Assembly (NCBI GenBank): GCA_965223635.1
Contig: OZ245007.1
Coordinates: 1,116,001 to 1,180,000 of the forward strand
Reading direction: 5' to 3'
DNA length: 64,000 bases
Source: Nitrospira_E sp965223635
GTDB taxonomy: Bacteria; Nitrospirota; Nitrospiria; Nitrospirales; UBA8639
How positions within the stretch are numbered: position 1 is the stretch's first letter; every line of letters begins with the position of its first letter. The position numbers and the translations under genes were made by a program. The notes beneath the pieces were generated by a model, which ran no database searches, was not told the origin of the DNA, and saw only the letters and a list, made by a program, of their open reading frames with translations. Shown piece by piece: positions 17,389 to 26,734 of this stretch.

Positions 17389-18585
17389 ATGAATCTCACC
17401 AAACAAACGATCGATCAGATTGATCTTCGTAACAAACGCGTGCTCATTCGCGTGGACTTTAATGTCCCACTTGATGATACGGGTGAAATATCCGATGACT
17501 CACGAATTCGAGCGGCCCTCCCCACGATCAACCGAGCCATTGATGAGAATGCGGTGGTGATTCTGTGCTCCCACTTAGGTCGTCCCAAAGGTGCGCCAGA
17601 CCAGGCACTCAGTCTGGCCCCAGTCGCGAGGCGCTTACCACGACTCCTCAATAAACCCGTGATCTTCACCGAGGATTGCATTGGTCCTACGGTCGAATCT
17701 GTTGTGAAACAAGCACAACCAGGAGATGTCATACTTTTAGAAAACTTGCGATTTCATGCCGGTGAAGAAAAAAATGACGCGCAATTTTCTGCTCAACTTG
17801 CTGCCTTAGCGGATGTATATATTAACGAAGCCTTTGGAACGGCACACCGTTCGCATGCCTCGACCGTCGGTATCACCAAATACATTCAGGTGTCGGCGGC
17901 AGGATTTCTCATGAAACGTGAAGTGGAAGCACTAGAAGGAACCGTCGAAAATCCTGTTCGCCCCTTTGTGGCTATATTAGGGGGAGGAAAGGTTTCAGGA
18001 AAAATTGGAGTCATTAAAAACCTAACAGAGAAGGTCGACAAAATTATCATCGGCGGCGGCATGGCGTTTACCTTCATTAAGGCCATGGGCTTTGAGATCG
18101 GAAAATCACTGGTGGAAAACGACATGCTGGATTTAGCCAAGAAAACCTTGGAGCAAGCCATGGGGGAAAAAATCAAGTTCTATCTCCCAGTGGATTGTGT
18201 TGTTGCCGACAGCTTGGAGCCTGACGCAGAAACTAAGATAGTCACCATTCAAGAAATTCCTCCCGGCTGGTATGGGATGGATATTGGCCCAGCCTCCGTT
18301 CGACTATTTGGTGAAGCCGTCCAAAATGCCAAGACCATCTTATGGAATGGGCCGATGGGAGTGTTTGAACGAGATGCATTTTCCCGTGGGACCTTTGCGC
18401 TAGCCCACTCCGTTGCCAATGCCTATGCCAAAACAATAGTCGGGGGCGGTGATACGGCCTTGGCTGTCCACAAGGCGGGTGAATCCGAGAGCATGGCATT
18501 TATTTCGACTGGTGGTGGAGCCGCCCTACAATTGCTTGAAGGCAATCACATGCCAGGGCTTGCCGCTTTACCTGATCGTCCATAG
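17389..18585 (+). CDS. pgk: Phosphoglycerate kinase
   Basis: A 398-residue cytosolic kinase interconverting 1,3-bisphosphoglycerate and 3-phosphoglycerate. The substrate motif RVDFNVPLDDTGEI near residue 22, the hinge GKVSGKIGVI, and the C-terminal nucleotide loop IVGGGDTALAV are present. The ribosome site GGGAGTT precedes ATG 17389. It lies between gap and tpiA, all on the plus strand, so coexpression is expected. Confidence 0.97.
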   Translation: MNLTKQTIDQIDLRNKRVLIRVDFNVPLDDTGEISDDSRIRAALPTINRAIDENAVVILCSHLGRPKGAPDQALSLAPVARRLPRLLNKPVIFTEDCIGPTVESVVKQAQPGDVILLENLRFHAGEEKNDAQFSAQLAALADVYINEAFGTAHRSHASTVGITKYIQVSAAGFLMKREVEALEGTVENPVRPFVAILGGGKVSGKIGVIKNLTEKVDKIIIGGGMAFTFIKAMGFEIGKSLVENDMLDLAKKTLEQAMGEKIKFYLPVDCVVADSLEPDAETKIVTIQEIPPGWYGMDIGPASVRLFGEAVQNAKTILWNGPMGVFERDAFSRGTFALAHSVANAYAKTIVGGGDTALAVHKAGESESMAFISTGGGAALQLLEGNHMPGLAALPDRP

Positions 18586-18640
18586 AAATTATGGACTTCG
18601 CAATCATCATTTTTTCTCTCTAGAAATTAATGAGGACTTC

Positions 18641-19396
18641 ATGAAACGATTCATTATCGGTAACTGGAAAATGCACAACACCGTTTCCCAGGCCGAAATG
18701 TTAATCCGTGATATACTCAAAGAATACCAGGCGCACCCAACCGTTGAAGTTGCAGTTGCCCCGCCATACGTCGCCCTCCAGGCCGTGAAAAGACTTCTCG
18801 CCGAAACCTCTATACAACTTGCTGCACAAAACGTTTGTGCCAATGATGAAGGGGCTTTTACGGGAGAAGTGTCTCCACCAATGTTACAGGATCTTGGATG
18901 TCACTATGTCATTATTGGACACTCCGAGCGCCGACATCTCTTTGGAGAAACTGATCGCACTATTAACGAAAAAATCCATGCGGCTCTTCGTCACAACCTC
19001 AAGCCCATATTCTGTTGCGGGGAACGATTAGAAGAACGAGAAGGGGGGCAAACCCATTCAGTTATCCAATATCAATTACAAACAGGCTTAGCAGAAATAC
19101 CGGCCAAAGACTTGGACAACATCACCATAGCCTACGAACCCGTCTGGGCAATTGGCACTGGGAGAGCCGCAACCGTAGAACAAGCAACTGAAGTTCATGC
19201 AGCGATCCGGTCATACTTGGGAACGAACTGGAACATTGATGCCGAAACAATCCGAATCTTGTATGGAGGCAGCGTTTCAGTAGACAATGCTCAAAGCCTC
19301 TTCCAATCATCACAAATTAATGGCGCATTAATCGGGAAAGCTTGTCTAAATTCTCAATCGTTTGTTAACATGGCAGAGATCGCCGTTTTACATTGA
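18641..19396 (+). CDS. tpiA: Triosephosphate isomerase
   Basis: A 251-residue TIM-barrel enzyme interconverting dihydroxyacetone phosphate and glyceraldehyde-3-phosphate. Visible are the start MKRFIIGNWKMH (catalytic Lys in NWKMH), the catalytic His in IIGHSERRHLF, the catalytic Glu in IAYEPVWAIGTG, and the phosphate loop LYGGSVS. The frame is open upstream to 18449, but that part overlaps pgk and lacks TIM sequence, so ATG 18641 is the start. Confidence 0.96.
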   Translation: MKRFIIGNWKMHNTVSQAEMLIRDILKEYQAHPTVEVAVAPPYVALQAVKRLLAETSIQLAAQNVCANDEGAFTGEVSPPMLQDLGCHYVIIGHSERRHLFGETDRTINEKIHAALRHNLKPIFCCGERLEEREGGQTHSVIQYQLQTGLAEIPAKDLDNITIAYEPVWAIGTGRAATVEQATEVHAAIRSYLGTNWNIDAETIRILYGGSVSVDNAQSLFQSSQINGALIGKACLNSQSFVNMAEIAVLH

Positions 19397-19424
19397 TCAC
19401 GACATTTCCAAGGACTATATAGAA

Positions 19425-19838
19425 ATGTATACCTTAGCTGTGACGATTCATCTCATCGTGTGCTTTCTCATGATTGCGTCTATTTTGCTCCAAGCGGGGA
19501 AAGGGGCAGAGATCGGGGCTTCATTTGGAGGGTCGTCTCAAACAGTCTTTGGAAGCCGTGGACCAGGAACGTTTCTCAGTAAAGTGACAGTTGGGGCAGC
19601 TATCCTGTTTATGCTGACCTCACTAAGCTTAGGCATTCTTTCCCGACAAGCTACAACTTCATCCACGGTCATTGACCTCCACCCAACCACCCATCAAGAA
19701 TCATCGTCAACGTCCACAGAACCGACAACGCCAGCAACTCCTACTGCTAGCACTTCTGAAACGCCAACGGCACCAGCCTCAGATGCTTCACCAGCGGCAA
19801 CCCCAGAAACAGCAAAACCTGCCCCAAGCGAACCGTAA
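19425..19838 (+). CDS. secG: Preprotein translocase subunit SecG
   Basis: A 137-residue subunit of the SecYEG channel. Two membrane segments (about 4-24 and 52-72) flank the conserved loop LLQAGKGAEIGASFGGSSQTVFG. The C-terminal about 60 residues are a low-complexity tail of T, P, A, S and E with no predicted fold, longer than in most SecG proteins. The start ATG 19425 is followed directly by the SecG sequence; upstream in-frame codons overlap tpiA. Confidence 0.92.
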   Translation: MYTLAVTIHLIVCFLMIASILLQAGKGAEIGASFGGSSQTVFGSRGPGTFLSKVTVGAAILFMLTSLSLGILSRQATTSSTVIDLHPTTHQESSSTSTEPTTPATPTASTSETPTAPASDASPAATPETAKPAPSEP

Positions 19839-19924
19839 GACCCTTTACTAGACATCACACCCTCATTAAACTTGTTCAGGCCGTAAAGCCCAGGCCGCTG
19901 TCTAAATAAAAAACTGGAGAGGTA

Positions 19925-20839
19925 TTAAATGGGAGTGAGCCAATTGGCATAGGCGGGATCTTCACCACGTACGATTTTGAAAAAATCGGCTTGTAAAGCT
20001 TGCGTAATTGGCCCAGGCTTACCTTCCCCAATCATCCGATCATCTAATTCCCTAACCGGCGTAAGTTCGGCAGCCGTTCCGGTGAAAAAAACTTCATCAG
20101 CCACATACATCGCATCTCTCGTAAACCGTTCTTCAACCACAGGAATATTTTTGGCCCGCGCTAAGGCCAAAACAGAATTGCGGGTAATTCCATCAAGAAT
20201 CGAAGTTAACGGAGTGGTTTTCAAAACACCTTTTGTCACAATAAACACATTTTCTCCAGTACCTTCGGCGACAAACCCATCAGGATCCAAGAGAATACAT
20301 TCTTCATATCCTGACTTGATGGCCTCCCATTTAGCCAAAATGGAGTTCACATAATAACCAGAGACTTTTGCCCTAGTCATGGACACATTGACATGATGAC
20401 GGGTAAACGAAGAAATTTTTGCTCGGATTCCCTTCACCAACGCCTCCTCACCTAAATACGACCCCCAGGGCCATGCTGCTATCGAGACGCAGGTCGGATT
20501 ATCTCCAGGATAGACACCCATGGCTCCAAATCCCACATAGGCAATGGGTCGGATATAGCAAGAGACTAACTGATTAACACGGACCGTTTCGATGATCGCA
20601 TTGGTGACTTCTTTTTTGTTAAATGGCATGGGCATCAAGGTAATATGGGCAGATTCAAACAATCGATCTACATGTTCCTGGAGACGGAAAATGGCCGACC
20701 CTTGCTTTCCTTCGTAACATCTAATGCCCTCAAAAGCTGCCAATCCATAATGCAGTGAATGAGTCAGGACATGAACTTTGGCCTCGTCCCATTCAACAAA
20801 GACCCCATCCATCCAAATTTTTTTTGATGCAGTTACCAT
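19925..20839 (-). CDS. ilvE: Branched-chain amino acid aminotransferase
   Basis: A 304-residue class IV PLP aminotransferase, final step of valine, leucine and isoleucine synthesis. Motifs: the start KIWMDGVFVEWDEAKVHVLTH, the catalytic Lys in SGYYVNSILAKWEA, and the cofactor region EGTGENVFIVTKG with the C-terminal FFTGTAAELTPV. The length and the EGTGENVF motif fit IlvE rather than D-amino-acid transaminase or aminodeoxychorismate lyase. It is divergent from rplU. Confidence 0.93.
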   Translation of the reverse strand: MVTASKKIWMDGVFVEWDEAKVHVLTHSLHYGLAAFEGIRCYEGKQGSAIFRLQEHVDRLFESAHITLMPMPFNKKEVTNAIIETVRVNQLVSCYIRPIAYVGFGAMGVYPGDNPTCVSIAAWPWGSYLGEEALVKGIRAKISSFTRHHVNVSMTRAKVSGYYVNSILAKWEAIKSGYEECILLDPDGFVAEGTGENVFIVTKGVLKTTPLTSILDGITRNSVLALARAKNIPVVEERFTRDAMYVADEVFFTGTAAELTPVRELDDRMIGEGKPGPITQALQADFFKIVRGEDPAYANWLTPI

Positions 20840-20914
20840 AAAATGTCTTTCACATATTTCCTTTTCAAAAATCCTTGATGTTTTTCACGGAAGACTAAAG
20901 AAATGCTAGGTGTT

Positions 20915-20943
20915 TTTACTCTCAGTAGCGCAGATGATATACT
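20915..20943 (+). promoter_or_regulatory. Candidate sigma70 promoter for rplU-rpmA
   Basis: TTTACT (20915-20920), a 17-base spacer and TATACT (20938-20943), about 65 bases before rplU. The -10 matches at five of six positions and the -35 at four of six. Confidence 0.5.
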
Positions 20944-21007
20944 AAAATCTTGACTTAAATGTAAACATATTGGCAAAATAAATGTTTTGTTAAGGAGTAA
21001 CCATACC

Positions 21008-21322
21008 ATGTATGCGATCATTGAAACAGGTGGGAAACAATATCGAGCAGAACCTCAGGGCCTTCTGCAAATTGAATCAGTCGAAGGTGATGTGGGTACG
21101 ACGGTGGAGTTTGACGCGGTACGCTATGTCCAGACGGCTGATACTCCCATTGTCGGCACGCCAACTATTCCCCAAGCCTTGGTCAAAGCTGAAATTATTC
21201 GACATGCACGAACCCGCTCCATTACGGTTTTCAAGAAAAAACGCCGAAAGGGCTACCGTCGAACGAGGGGACACCGACAAGGCTTTACGCAAGTGCGTAT
21301 TACGGAAATTGTCACTCCCTAA
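21008..21322 (+). CDS. rplU: 50S ribosomal protein L21
   Basis: A 104-residue ribosomal protein of the large subunit that binds 23S rRNA. The start MYAIIETGGKQYRAEPQG and the basic segment ITVFKKKRRKGYRRTRGHRQ are diagnostic. ATG 21008 is preceded by AAGGAGTAA; the frame is open to 20987 but without ribosomal sequence. It is followed by rpmA in the conserved rplU-rpmA-obgE order. Confidence 0.97.
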   Translation: MYAIIETGGKQYRAEPQGLLQIESVEGDVGTTVEFDAVRYVQTADTPIVGTPTIPQALVKAEIIRHARTRSITVFKKKRRKGYRRTRGHRQGFTQVRITEIVTP

Positions 21323-21353
21323 TCAAAAAATTTTCCTAGTGGAGAAATAATTC

Positions 21354-21608
21354 ATGGCACATAAAAAAGGTGGTGGTTCATCACGAAACGGGCGAGATAG
21401 TAACCCACAATACTTGGGCATCAAAGCCTATGCTGGGGAAGCCGTAACAGGAGGTAGCATTTTAGTCCGTCAACGTGGAACCAAATTCTTTCCAGGCACC
21501 AATGTGGGCTTAGGAAAAGACTATACTTTGTTTGCTAAAGTGACCGGCACCGTGAAATTTGAGGGGAGCGCCGCTCGACGTAAGGTCAGCGTATATCCTC
21601 CCGCCTAA
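21354..21608 (+). CDS. rpmA: 50S ribosomal protein L27
   Basis: An 84-residue large-subunit protein whose N-terminus reaches the peptidyl transferase centre. The start MAHKKGGGSSRNGRDSNPQY is diagnostic. The short N-terminus starts directly at the functional residues, with no Firmicutes-type cleavable extension. The ribosome site TGGAGAAA precedes it. It lies between rplU and obgE. Confidence 0.97.
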   Translation: MAHKKGGGSSRNGRDSNPQYLGIKAYAGEAVTGGSILVRQRGTKFFPGTNVGLGKDYTLFAKVTGTVKFEGSAARRKVSVYPPA

Positions 21609-21684
21609 CCATCCTCAGATTCTTCCTTTCCTGTCGTAGAATTCTCTTCAGTTTCTTTCTTATGATGAGTAAGATAGGGTTACT

Positions 21685-22707
21685 ATGTTCATCGATCACG
21701 CACGCATTTTGGTCAAAGCCGGAAAAGGGGGATCCGGACATTGCAGTTTCCGACGTGAGAAGTTTGTTCCTCGCGGTGGGCCCAATGGTGGGGATGGTGG
21801 CAATGGAGGACACGTGATCTTTGAAGCCTCAAATCGAGTCTCGACTCTTTTGGACTTACGATATCATCGGCGTTATGAAGCCCAAGCTGGCGAACGCGGA
21901 CTGAAATCTAATCAACATGGCGCAAATGGAACTAATGTGATTATTCAAGTCCCAGTCGGAACTTTGGTTAAGGCAGAAGCAACTAACGAACCTCTTGTCG
22001 ATCTCATCGCTGATGGACAAACGGCTATTGTCGCCCAAGGGGGCAAAGGCGGAAAGGGGAACGCCCGATATGTCTCTTCGACCAATCAAGCCCCACGAGA
22101 ATTCGAACCAGGTACACCAGGTGAAGAACATTGGCTAATTTTAGAGTTAAAACTCCTGGCTGATGTTGGGCTTGTCGGATTTCCTAATGCAGGAAAGTCT
22201 ACTTTCATTTCGTCCATCTCCTCGGCCCATCCAGAAATAGGTCACTATCCTTTTACCACCTTACGCCCTCATCTTGGAGTCGTCGAATGGACAGATGATT
22301 CATCATTTGTCGTGGCTGATATTCCCGGATTAATTGAAGGTGCGCACGAGGGCAAAGGACTGGGCATTCAATTTCTCAAGCATATTCAGCGAACAGCCCT
22401 ATTACTCTATTTGATTGATATCACCGAATGGATTGCAGAAGACCCGATCTCTTCCTTTGAAACCTTAAGAAATGAATTACATGCATTTGACCCCACGTTG
22501 CTGGAACGCCCTTTTGCCGTTGCTCCCACAAAAATTGATGCCAAAGGCAATGGAGAAAAACTCCAAGCGCTTCAGGCCTATTGCACCCAGAATCAGCATC
22601 CATGTTTTCCTCTTTCGGCCATCACCCGGGAAGGGCTCCTCTCCTTAATCACCTATCTAGGTCAGACTGTCCTGACGAATAAGGCATCATGCACCAGCAA
22701 CAGTTAA
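21685..22707 (+). CDS. obgE: GTPase Obg/CgtA
   Basis: A 340-residue ribosome-assembly GTPase. The glycine-rich Obg domain (about 1-158, with GGPNGGDGGNGGHVIFEA) is followed by the G domain: G1 GFPNAGKSTFI, G3 DIPGLIEGAHEGKGLG and G4 TKID. The C-terminal OCT domain of Bacillus-type Obg is absent, as in many other bacteria. Its 3' end overlaps proB by 19 bases, showing tight coupling. Confidence 0.96.
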   Translation: MFIDHARILVKAGKGGSGHCSFRREKFVPRGGPNGGDGGNGGHVIFEASNRVSTLLDLRYHRRYEAQAGERGLKSNQHGANGTNVIIQVPVGTLVKAEATNEPLVDLIADGQTAIVAQGGKGGKGNARYVSSTNQAPREFEPGTPGEEHWLILELKLLADVGLVGFPNAGKSTFISSISSAHPEIGHYPFTTLRPHLGVVEWTDDSSFVVADIPGLIEGAHEGKGLGIQFLKHIQRTALLLYLIDITEWIAEDPISSFETLRNELHAFDPTLLERPFAVAPTKIDAKGNGEKLQALQAYCTQNQHPCFPLSAITREGLLSLITYLGQTVLTNKASCTSNS

Positions 22708-23813
22708 CCGCATGCAAACGTATAGTCGTAAAAATTGGCAGCAGCCTTGTGGCTTCTTCCAGCGGAGGACTTCACCAAGACCAAATTGCCAGACTCGCGA
22801 AAGAATTTGCTGCCTTACAATCCAAGAATAGAGAACTCGTTGTCGTTTCATCTGGCGCTATCGTCGCAGGTATCTCTCATTTAGGATTAAAAAGCTATCC
22901 TCAGGATCTCCCCCTTCAACAAGCCGCTGCAGCGGTTGGACAAAGCCGCCTCTTGCGAGCCTATGAAGTGGCCTTTGAGGAATCTGGTCACAAAATTGCG
23001 CAAATTTTGCTCACGCACCAAGACTTAGGAGGACGTCGCCGATTTCTGAATGCCCGTCATACACTCACGACATTAATTCAGCTTGGAGTCATTCCTATTA
23101 TCAACGAAAATGATACGGTTTCAACCGAAGAAATTCGGTTCGGCGACAATGATTCCCTGGCTGGACAAATTGCCCACCTTGTCGATGCTGATCTTTTGGT
23201 CATCTTGTCTGATGTGAATGGACTCTATGAAGCGGACCCCCACCTCAACCCAGCAGCCAAACTTATCCCCCTTGTTCCAACGATTACGAAACAGATTGAA
23301 AGTTTAGCAGGAGCTTCTAGAACCCAAGCTAGTCGCGGAGGAATGGTGACGAAAATTCAAGCGGCGAAACAGGCTGGACGATTTGGCGTCCCCACACTCT
23401 TGCTCAATGGCGAGACACCTCATGCATTAGGCCAGGCCTTAGAAGGAAACCCAGGCGGGACATTTTTTGCCTCAAAACAATCTTCCCTTACGAATCGCAA
23501 ACAATGGATCGCTTTTACCCTTAGGCCTAAGGGGGAAATTATGCTGGATGAAGGGGCTGTCACAGCACTGGTGCTCCGTGGGAAGAGCTTATTGGCGTCT
23601 GGAATCCTCAATGTCAAAGGCACATTTCTCAATGGTGATCCCGTCAGCTGTACGACGACGGAAGGCATTGTTTTCGCACAAGGGCTCACCAACTATTCTG
23701 CAGAAACACTCCAACGGATTAAAGGAAAGCAGACTTCAGAAATCCAAGAACTCTTGGGCTCTCTGGAATATGAAGAAGTTATTCATCGCGACAACCTAGC
23801 CTTAACTCCGTAG
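22689..23813 (+). CDS. proB: Glutamate 5-kinase with PUA domain
   Basis: 374 residues. The amino-acid kinase domain (about 8-265; VKIGSSLV, SSGAIVAG, NENDTVSTEEIRFGDND) phosphorylates glutamate as the first step of proline synthesis. The C-terminal PUA domain (about 280-355) is the usual ProB addition. It overlaps obgE by 19 bases. The expected partner gene proA does not follow; the next gene is a BY-kinase. Feedback inhibition by proline is typical for the family. Confidence 0.95.
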   Translation: MHQQQLTACKRIVVKIGSSLVASSSGGLHQDQIARLAKEFAALQSKNRELVVVSSGAIVAGISHLGLKSYPQDLPLQQAAAAVGQSRLLRAYEVAFEESGHKIAQILLTHQDLGGRRRFLNARHTLTTLIQLGVIPIINENDTVSTEEIRFGDNDSLAGQIAHLVDADLLVILSDVNGLYEADPHLNPAAKLIPLVPTITKQIESLAGASRTQASRGGMVTKIQAAKQAGRFGVPTLLLNGETPHALGQALEGNPGGTFFASKQSSLTNRKQWIAFTLRPKGEIMLDEGAVTALVLRGKSLLASGILNVKGTFLNGDPVSCTTTEGIVFAQGLTNYSAETLQRIKGKQTSEIQELLGSLEYEEVIHRDNLALTP

Positions 23814-24055
23814 ATTGCCCCCTCAAGCTCCAGCACACCTCAACCCATTCACCATGTTAAAAAAATAATTTCTGTTCAACTGAACATTGCCCCTCAAAAG
23901 ATGGGTTGTAGGAATAGCCCTCAATCTTTAAGTTTAAAGCTCTTCCTCTCAATTTTTTACAGTGGCATTAAGGTTAATGGGAGAATGGTTTTCCTGTTTT
24001 CCAAGGAAACCAATTTGCAAGAAATTTGTGTGGCGTTCGTGAGGAATAGAATGCA

Positions 24056-26647
24056 ATGGTCCGAAAAAACGCTCCTCTCTCTCCACCCTCCCAAGCAAAC
24101 CCATTGAGACCTTTATACGCCTTCCTAGATCTCTGCTCCAGTTACCTCTGGCTTATCTTAAGTGTCACATTTCTCTCGATAGGAGTTGCTGGCCTATGGG
24201 CTATAAGCGCACCTCCAATATATCAGGCTTCGGCGACAGTAACCTTTGAATTTCCTAAGACTTCATCTAAAGAACATTTTAATCACAATGAACAAGACTG
24301 GAAATTCCAAACCACCAGGCTAAAAACGCATATTCAAAGACTTAAGAGCGACCTTCATCTAGAAAAAGTAGCACACCAAATTATCCTCATCGATCCTCCC
24401 GGCTATCAATCTTGGCTTTCAAGGGAAAAGAGAGTATTCCCCTTCCTAGGTGTTTGGTCTCAGCCGGTCGATGATAGAATTCAAAATCTCCAGAAATTCA
24501 TGGAGCAATGGCTTCCTCAGCCCATACTTTCGGAAGATCAATCAAGCTCCAAGGACACAACTTCTACCCTAAACGTTAGTTCCCCAACTCTCCGTTTAGT
24601 TACTTGGCTTAAGAAATACATTCAAATCGAAACAATTACTTATCAGCCCGCAGTTCGAATTACTACTAAGGCCCAAAACCCAAATTTTGCTGCTGTAGTA
24701 GCTAATACCGTAGGCACTTTATATATAGACACCATCCATACATCTACTTTAGGGCCCTCTCTAACATTAACTTCGATGACAAACCAACTGGTAAGGATAA
24801 AGAAAAAGCTACGACAGACTAAAGAAACCCTGGAAAATTACAAATCCCAGAATCCACATCTGTCCCTGGAAGGCGATGAAAATCAAGACCAAAAGAGCTT
24901 ATCCACACTAGATCAATTGAAGGTCAAATTGTCACAAACAACCAAGCAGCTCAAGAAATACCAAATCCAATTAACGCTGCTGAAAAAAATTCAAAAAGCC
25001 TTTGTCTTAAATGACTCAGAGAAAAAACAGTGGGTTGCTCTTCCTTCTCTTCAGAGATTCTCCTCCCCTCTCAATATGTCTAAAGTTGAAGAAATCTATG
25101 CAGAAAGGAACAAGTGGAACAGTAAAATACAATCATGGCTTCAAGAATCCAACGTAGATCTAAGGAAAATCCAATCTGCACAGCAACAACTGGCGAACCT
25201 TCATCTTCTCTTTCAAAAAGAAGTGGGACGAGGAATTCAAGTAGCCTCAACTCAACTGGCAAATACAACAGTACAGGAAAAACAGACCCGTCAGCATATA
25301 AAGAGATTGAAGAATTCTCTAGATCAACCCAAAAAAAAATTGACGAAATATAATCAACTAGTAAAAGCCGTAAAATATCTAAAAGCATTGCATACAAGCC
25401 AGCTGGAATTATTGAAGAATCACCATGAACCCAAGCATCAATCGTTTGAAAGGGCTAAGCTTTCTTACCCAGCAAATCCTCCACAAGAACCCCTTTCGGA
25501 ACAACCGATTCAAACCCTTTCATGGGGATTACTTGTTGGTATAATAGCCGGAATAACTCTAGCCATTCCTCTTGATTGGAACAGCCGAAAAAAAAGATAT
25601 ATTCATACACCCACCGATCTCAAGCGCATCAATCCTGAGCTTCATTTTTTAGGCTGGATGCCAGATACCGACTCTACCGGAAAAGGAACATTATCGCCTT
25701 TTCTAAATGCAGAAAACTCTCTAGACAGTATTGCTGTGCAAGCCATTCAATCCATGACAAAAAATTTACCCTATGACAGAACTGACAACGATTTAGACCT
25801 ATGGCTCATCACCAGCCCAGCACAACGTGACGGGAAAACCCTACTGGCACAATATCTTGCCAAAGTGCAGGTTGAACAATTATCCAAACAAGTTCTCTTG
25901 ATTGATGCCAACATCACCCAACCGACCGTTCACTATATGGTCCCTTTCCAGAACAAACACAAACCGTCCGAAGGCTTAAGTGATTTTCTATTAGAAAAAG
26001 CAGAAATTGAAAACATAGTTCAGGACACACCCATTCCAGGCCTATCAATGATTTCTACTGGAAACTATTCGACTCTTCCTCATGAAGTATTTCAATCCTC
26101 AAAATTCAGCCAGTTATTACAATGGTGCAAAGCAGCCCAATTTCATGTCATTATTATTGGCCCACCAATATCGGACAATGTGGAAACGAGGTTGATAGCC
26201 AGTCAGGTAGATCAAACTATGATCATTGTTCGTCCTGAAACCACCTCTCGGAAAGAATTAAAGTCCGCCACTCAATATTTAGAGTCCTATGGCGCAAATA
26301 TTTCAGGCATTGTGTTTTTTCAAACTCCCTCTAAAAACATGTTGCTGAAAATGAAGAAGGTGGAATCTAAACCATCATCATACACTCGTCGTTCGAGATG
26401 GAAGAAAAATGATACATCTCAGACTAAAAGGCATGAGCAAATCAGCCAACGAACACGTACCCAGCAAAAACCCAAGGATAAAAAGCGGAAAACTCACGAA
26501 CCCACGTTATTAGATTGCCAAAGAGAAAACTACAAGTTGAAGGCACAACTTCAACGCCTAAAAAATGAGCGGGAAGTTCTTGTGAACAGCGCTAGATACT
26601 TTGCAAAATTTGCAAAATCTCCACAAGAAATCATGATCCAGAAATAG
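24056..26647 (+). CDS. Wzz/GNVR-type chain-length regulator fused to BY-kinase-like ATPase
   Basis: An 863-residue inner-membrane protein. An N-terminal membrane segment (about 28-53) opens the Wzz domain. A long periplasmic coiled-coil region (about 90-475) follows, and a second membrane segment (SWGLLVGIIAGITLAIPLDW) closes it. The cytoplasmic ATPase domain (about 545-760) carries a Walker A-like ITSPAQRDGKTLLAQYLAK, Walker A' LLIDANITQPTVHYM and VIIIGPPISDN. Such proteins set polysaccharide chain length and autophosphorylate on a C-terminal tyrosine cluster. Here that cluster is missing: the last about 95 residues are highly basic (KKNDTSQTKRHEQ, KPKDKKRKTHEP) and end in a coiled coil. No other exopolysaccharide genes are nearby. 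Confidence 0.82.
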   Translation: MVRKNAPLSPPSQANPLRPLYAFLDLCSSYLWLILSVTFLSIGVAGLWAISAPPIYQASATVTFEFPKTSSKEHFNHNEQDWKFQTTRLKTHIQRLKSDLHLEKVAHQIILIDPPGYQSWLSREKRVFPFLGVWSQPVDDRIQNLQKFMEQWLPQPILSEDQSSSKDTTSTLNVSSPTLRLVTWLKKYIQIETITYQPAVRITTKAQNPNFAAVVANTVGTLYIDTIHTSTLGPSLTLTSMTNQLVRIKKKLRQTKETLENYKSQNPHLSLEGDENQDQKSLSTLDQLKVKLSQTTKQLKKYQIQLTLLKKIQKAFVLNDSEKKQWVALPSLQRFSSPLNMSKVEEIYAERNKWNSKIQSWLQESNVDLRKIQSAQQQLANLHLLFQKEVGRGIQVASTQLANTTVQEKQTRQHIKRLKNSLDQPKKKLTKYNQLVKAVKYLKALHTSQLELLKNHHEPKHQSFERAKLSYPANPPQEPLSEQPIQTLSWGLLVGIIAGITLAIPLDWNSRKKRYIHTPTDLKRINPELHFLGWMPDTDSTGKGTLSPFLNAENSLDSIAVQAIQSMTKNLPYDRTDNDLDLWLITSPAQRDGKTLLAQYLAKVQVEQLSKQVLLIDANITQPTVHYMVPFQNKHKPSEGLSDFLLEKAEIENIVQDTPIPGLSMISTGNYSTLPHEVFQSSKFSQLLQWCKAAQFHVIIIGPPISDNVETRLIASQVDQTMIIVRPETTSRKELKSATQYLESYGANISGIVFFQTPSKNMLLKMKKVESKPSSYTRRSRWKKNDTSQTKRHEQISQRTRTQQKPKDKKRKTHEPTLLDCQRENYKLKAQLQRLKNEREVLVNSARYFAKFAKSPQEIMIQK

Positions 26648-26734
26648 CAATGGCTGCATACAACGGTAAACATTCTCATTTAATCACGTTCTTAAAAATA
26701 CTTCTCCTCATATCTACTTTTATTCTGTTACCAC

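Noticed and set aside
23814..24055. Possible sigma54-like site (TGGCATTAAGGTTAATG) before the BY-kinase
   Set aside because: The -12 element does not match TTGCA well; not supported.
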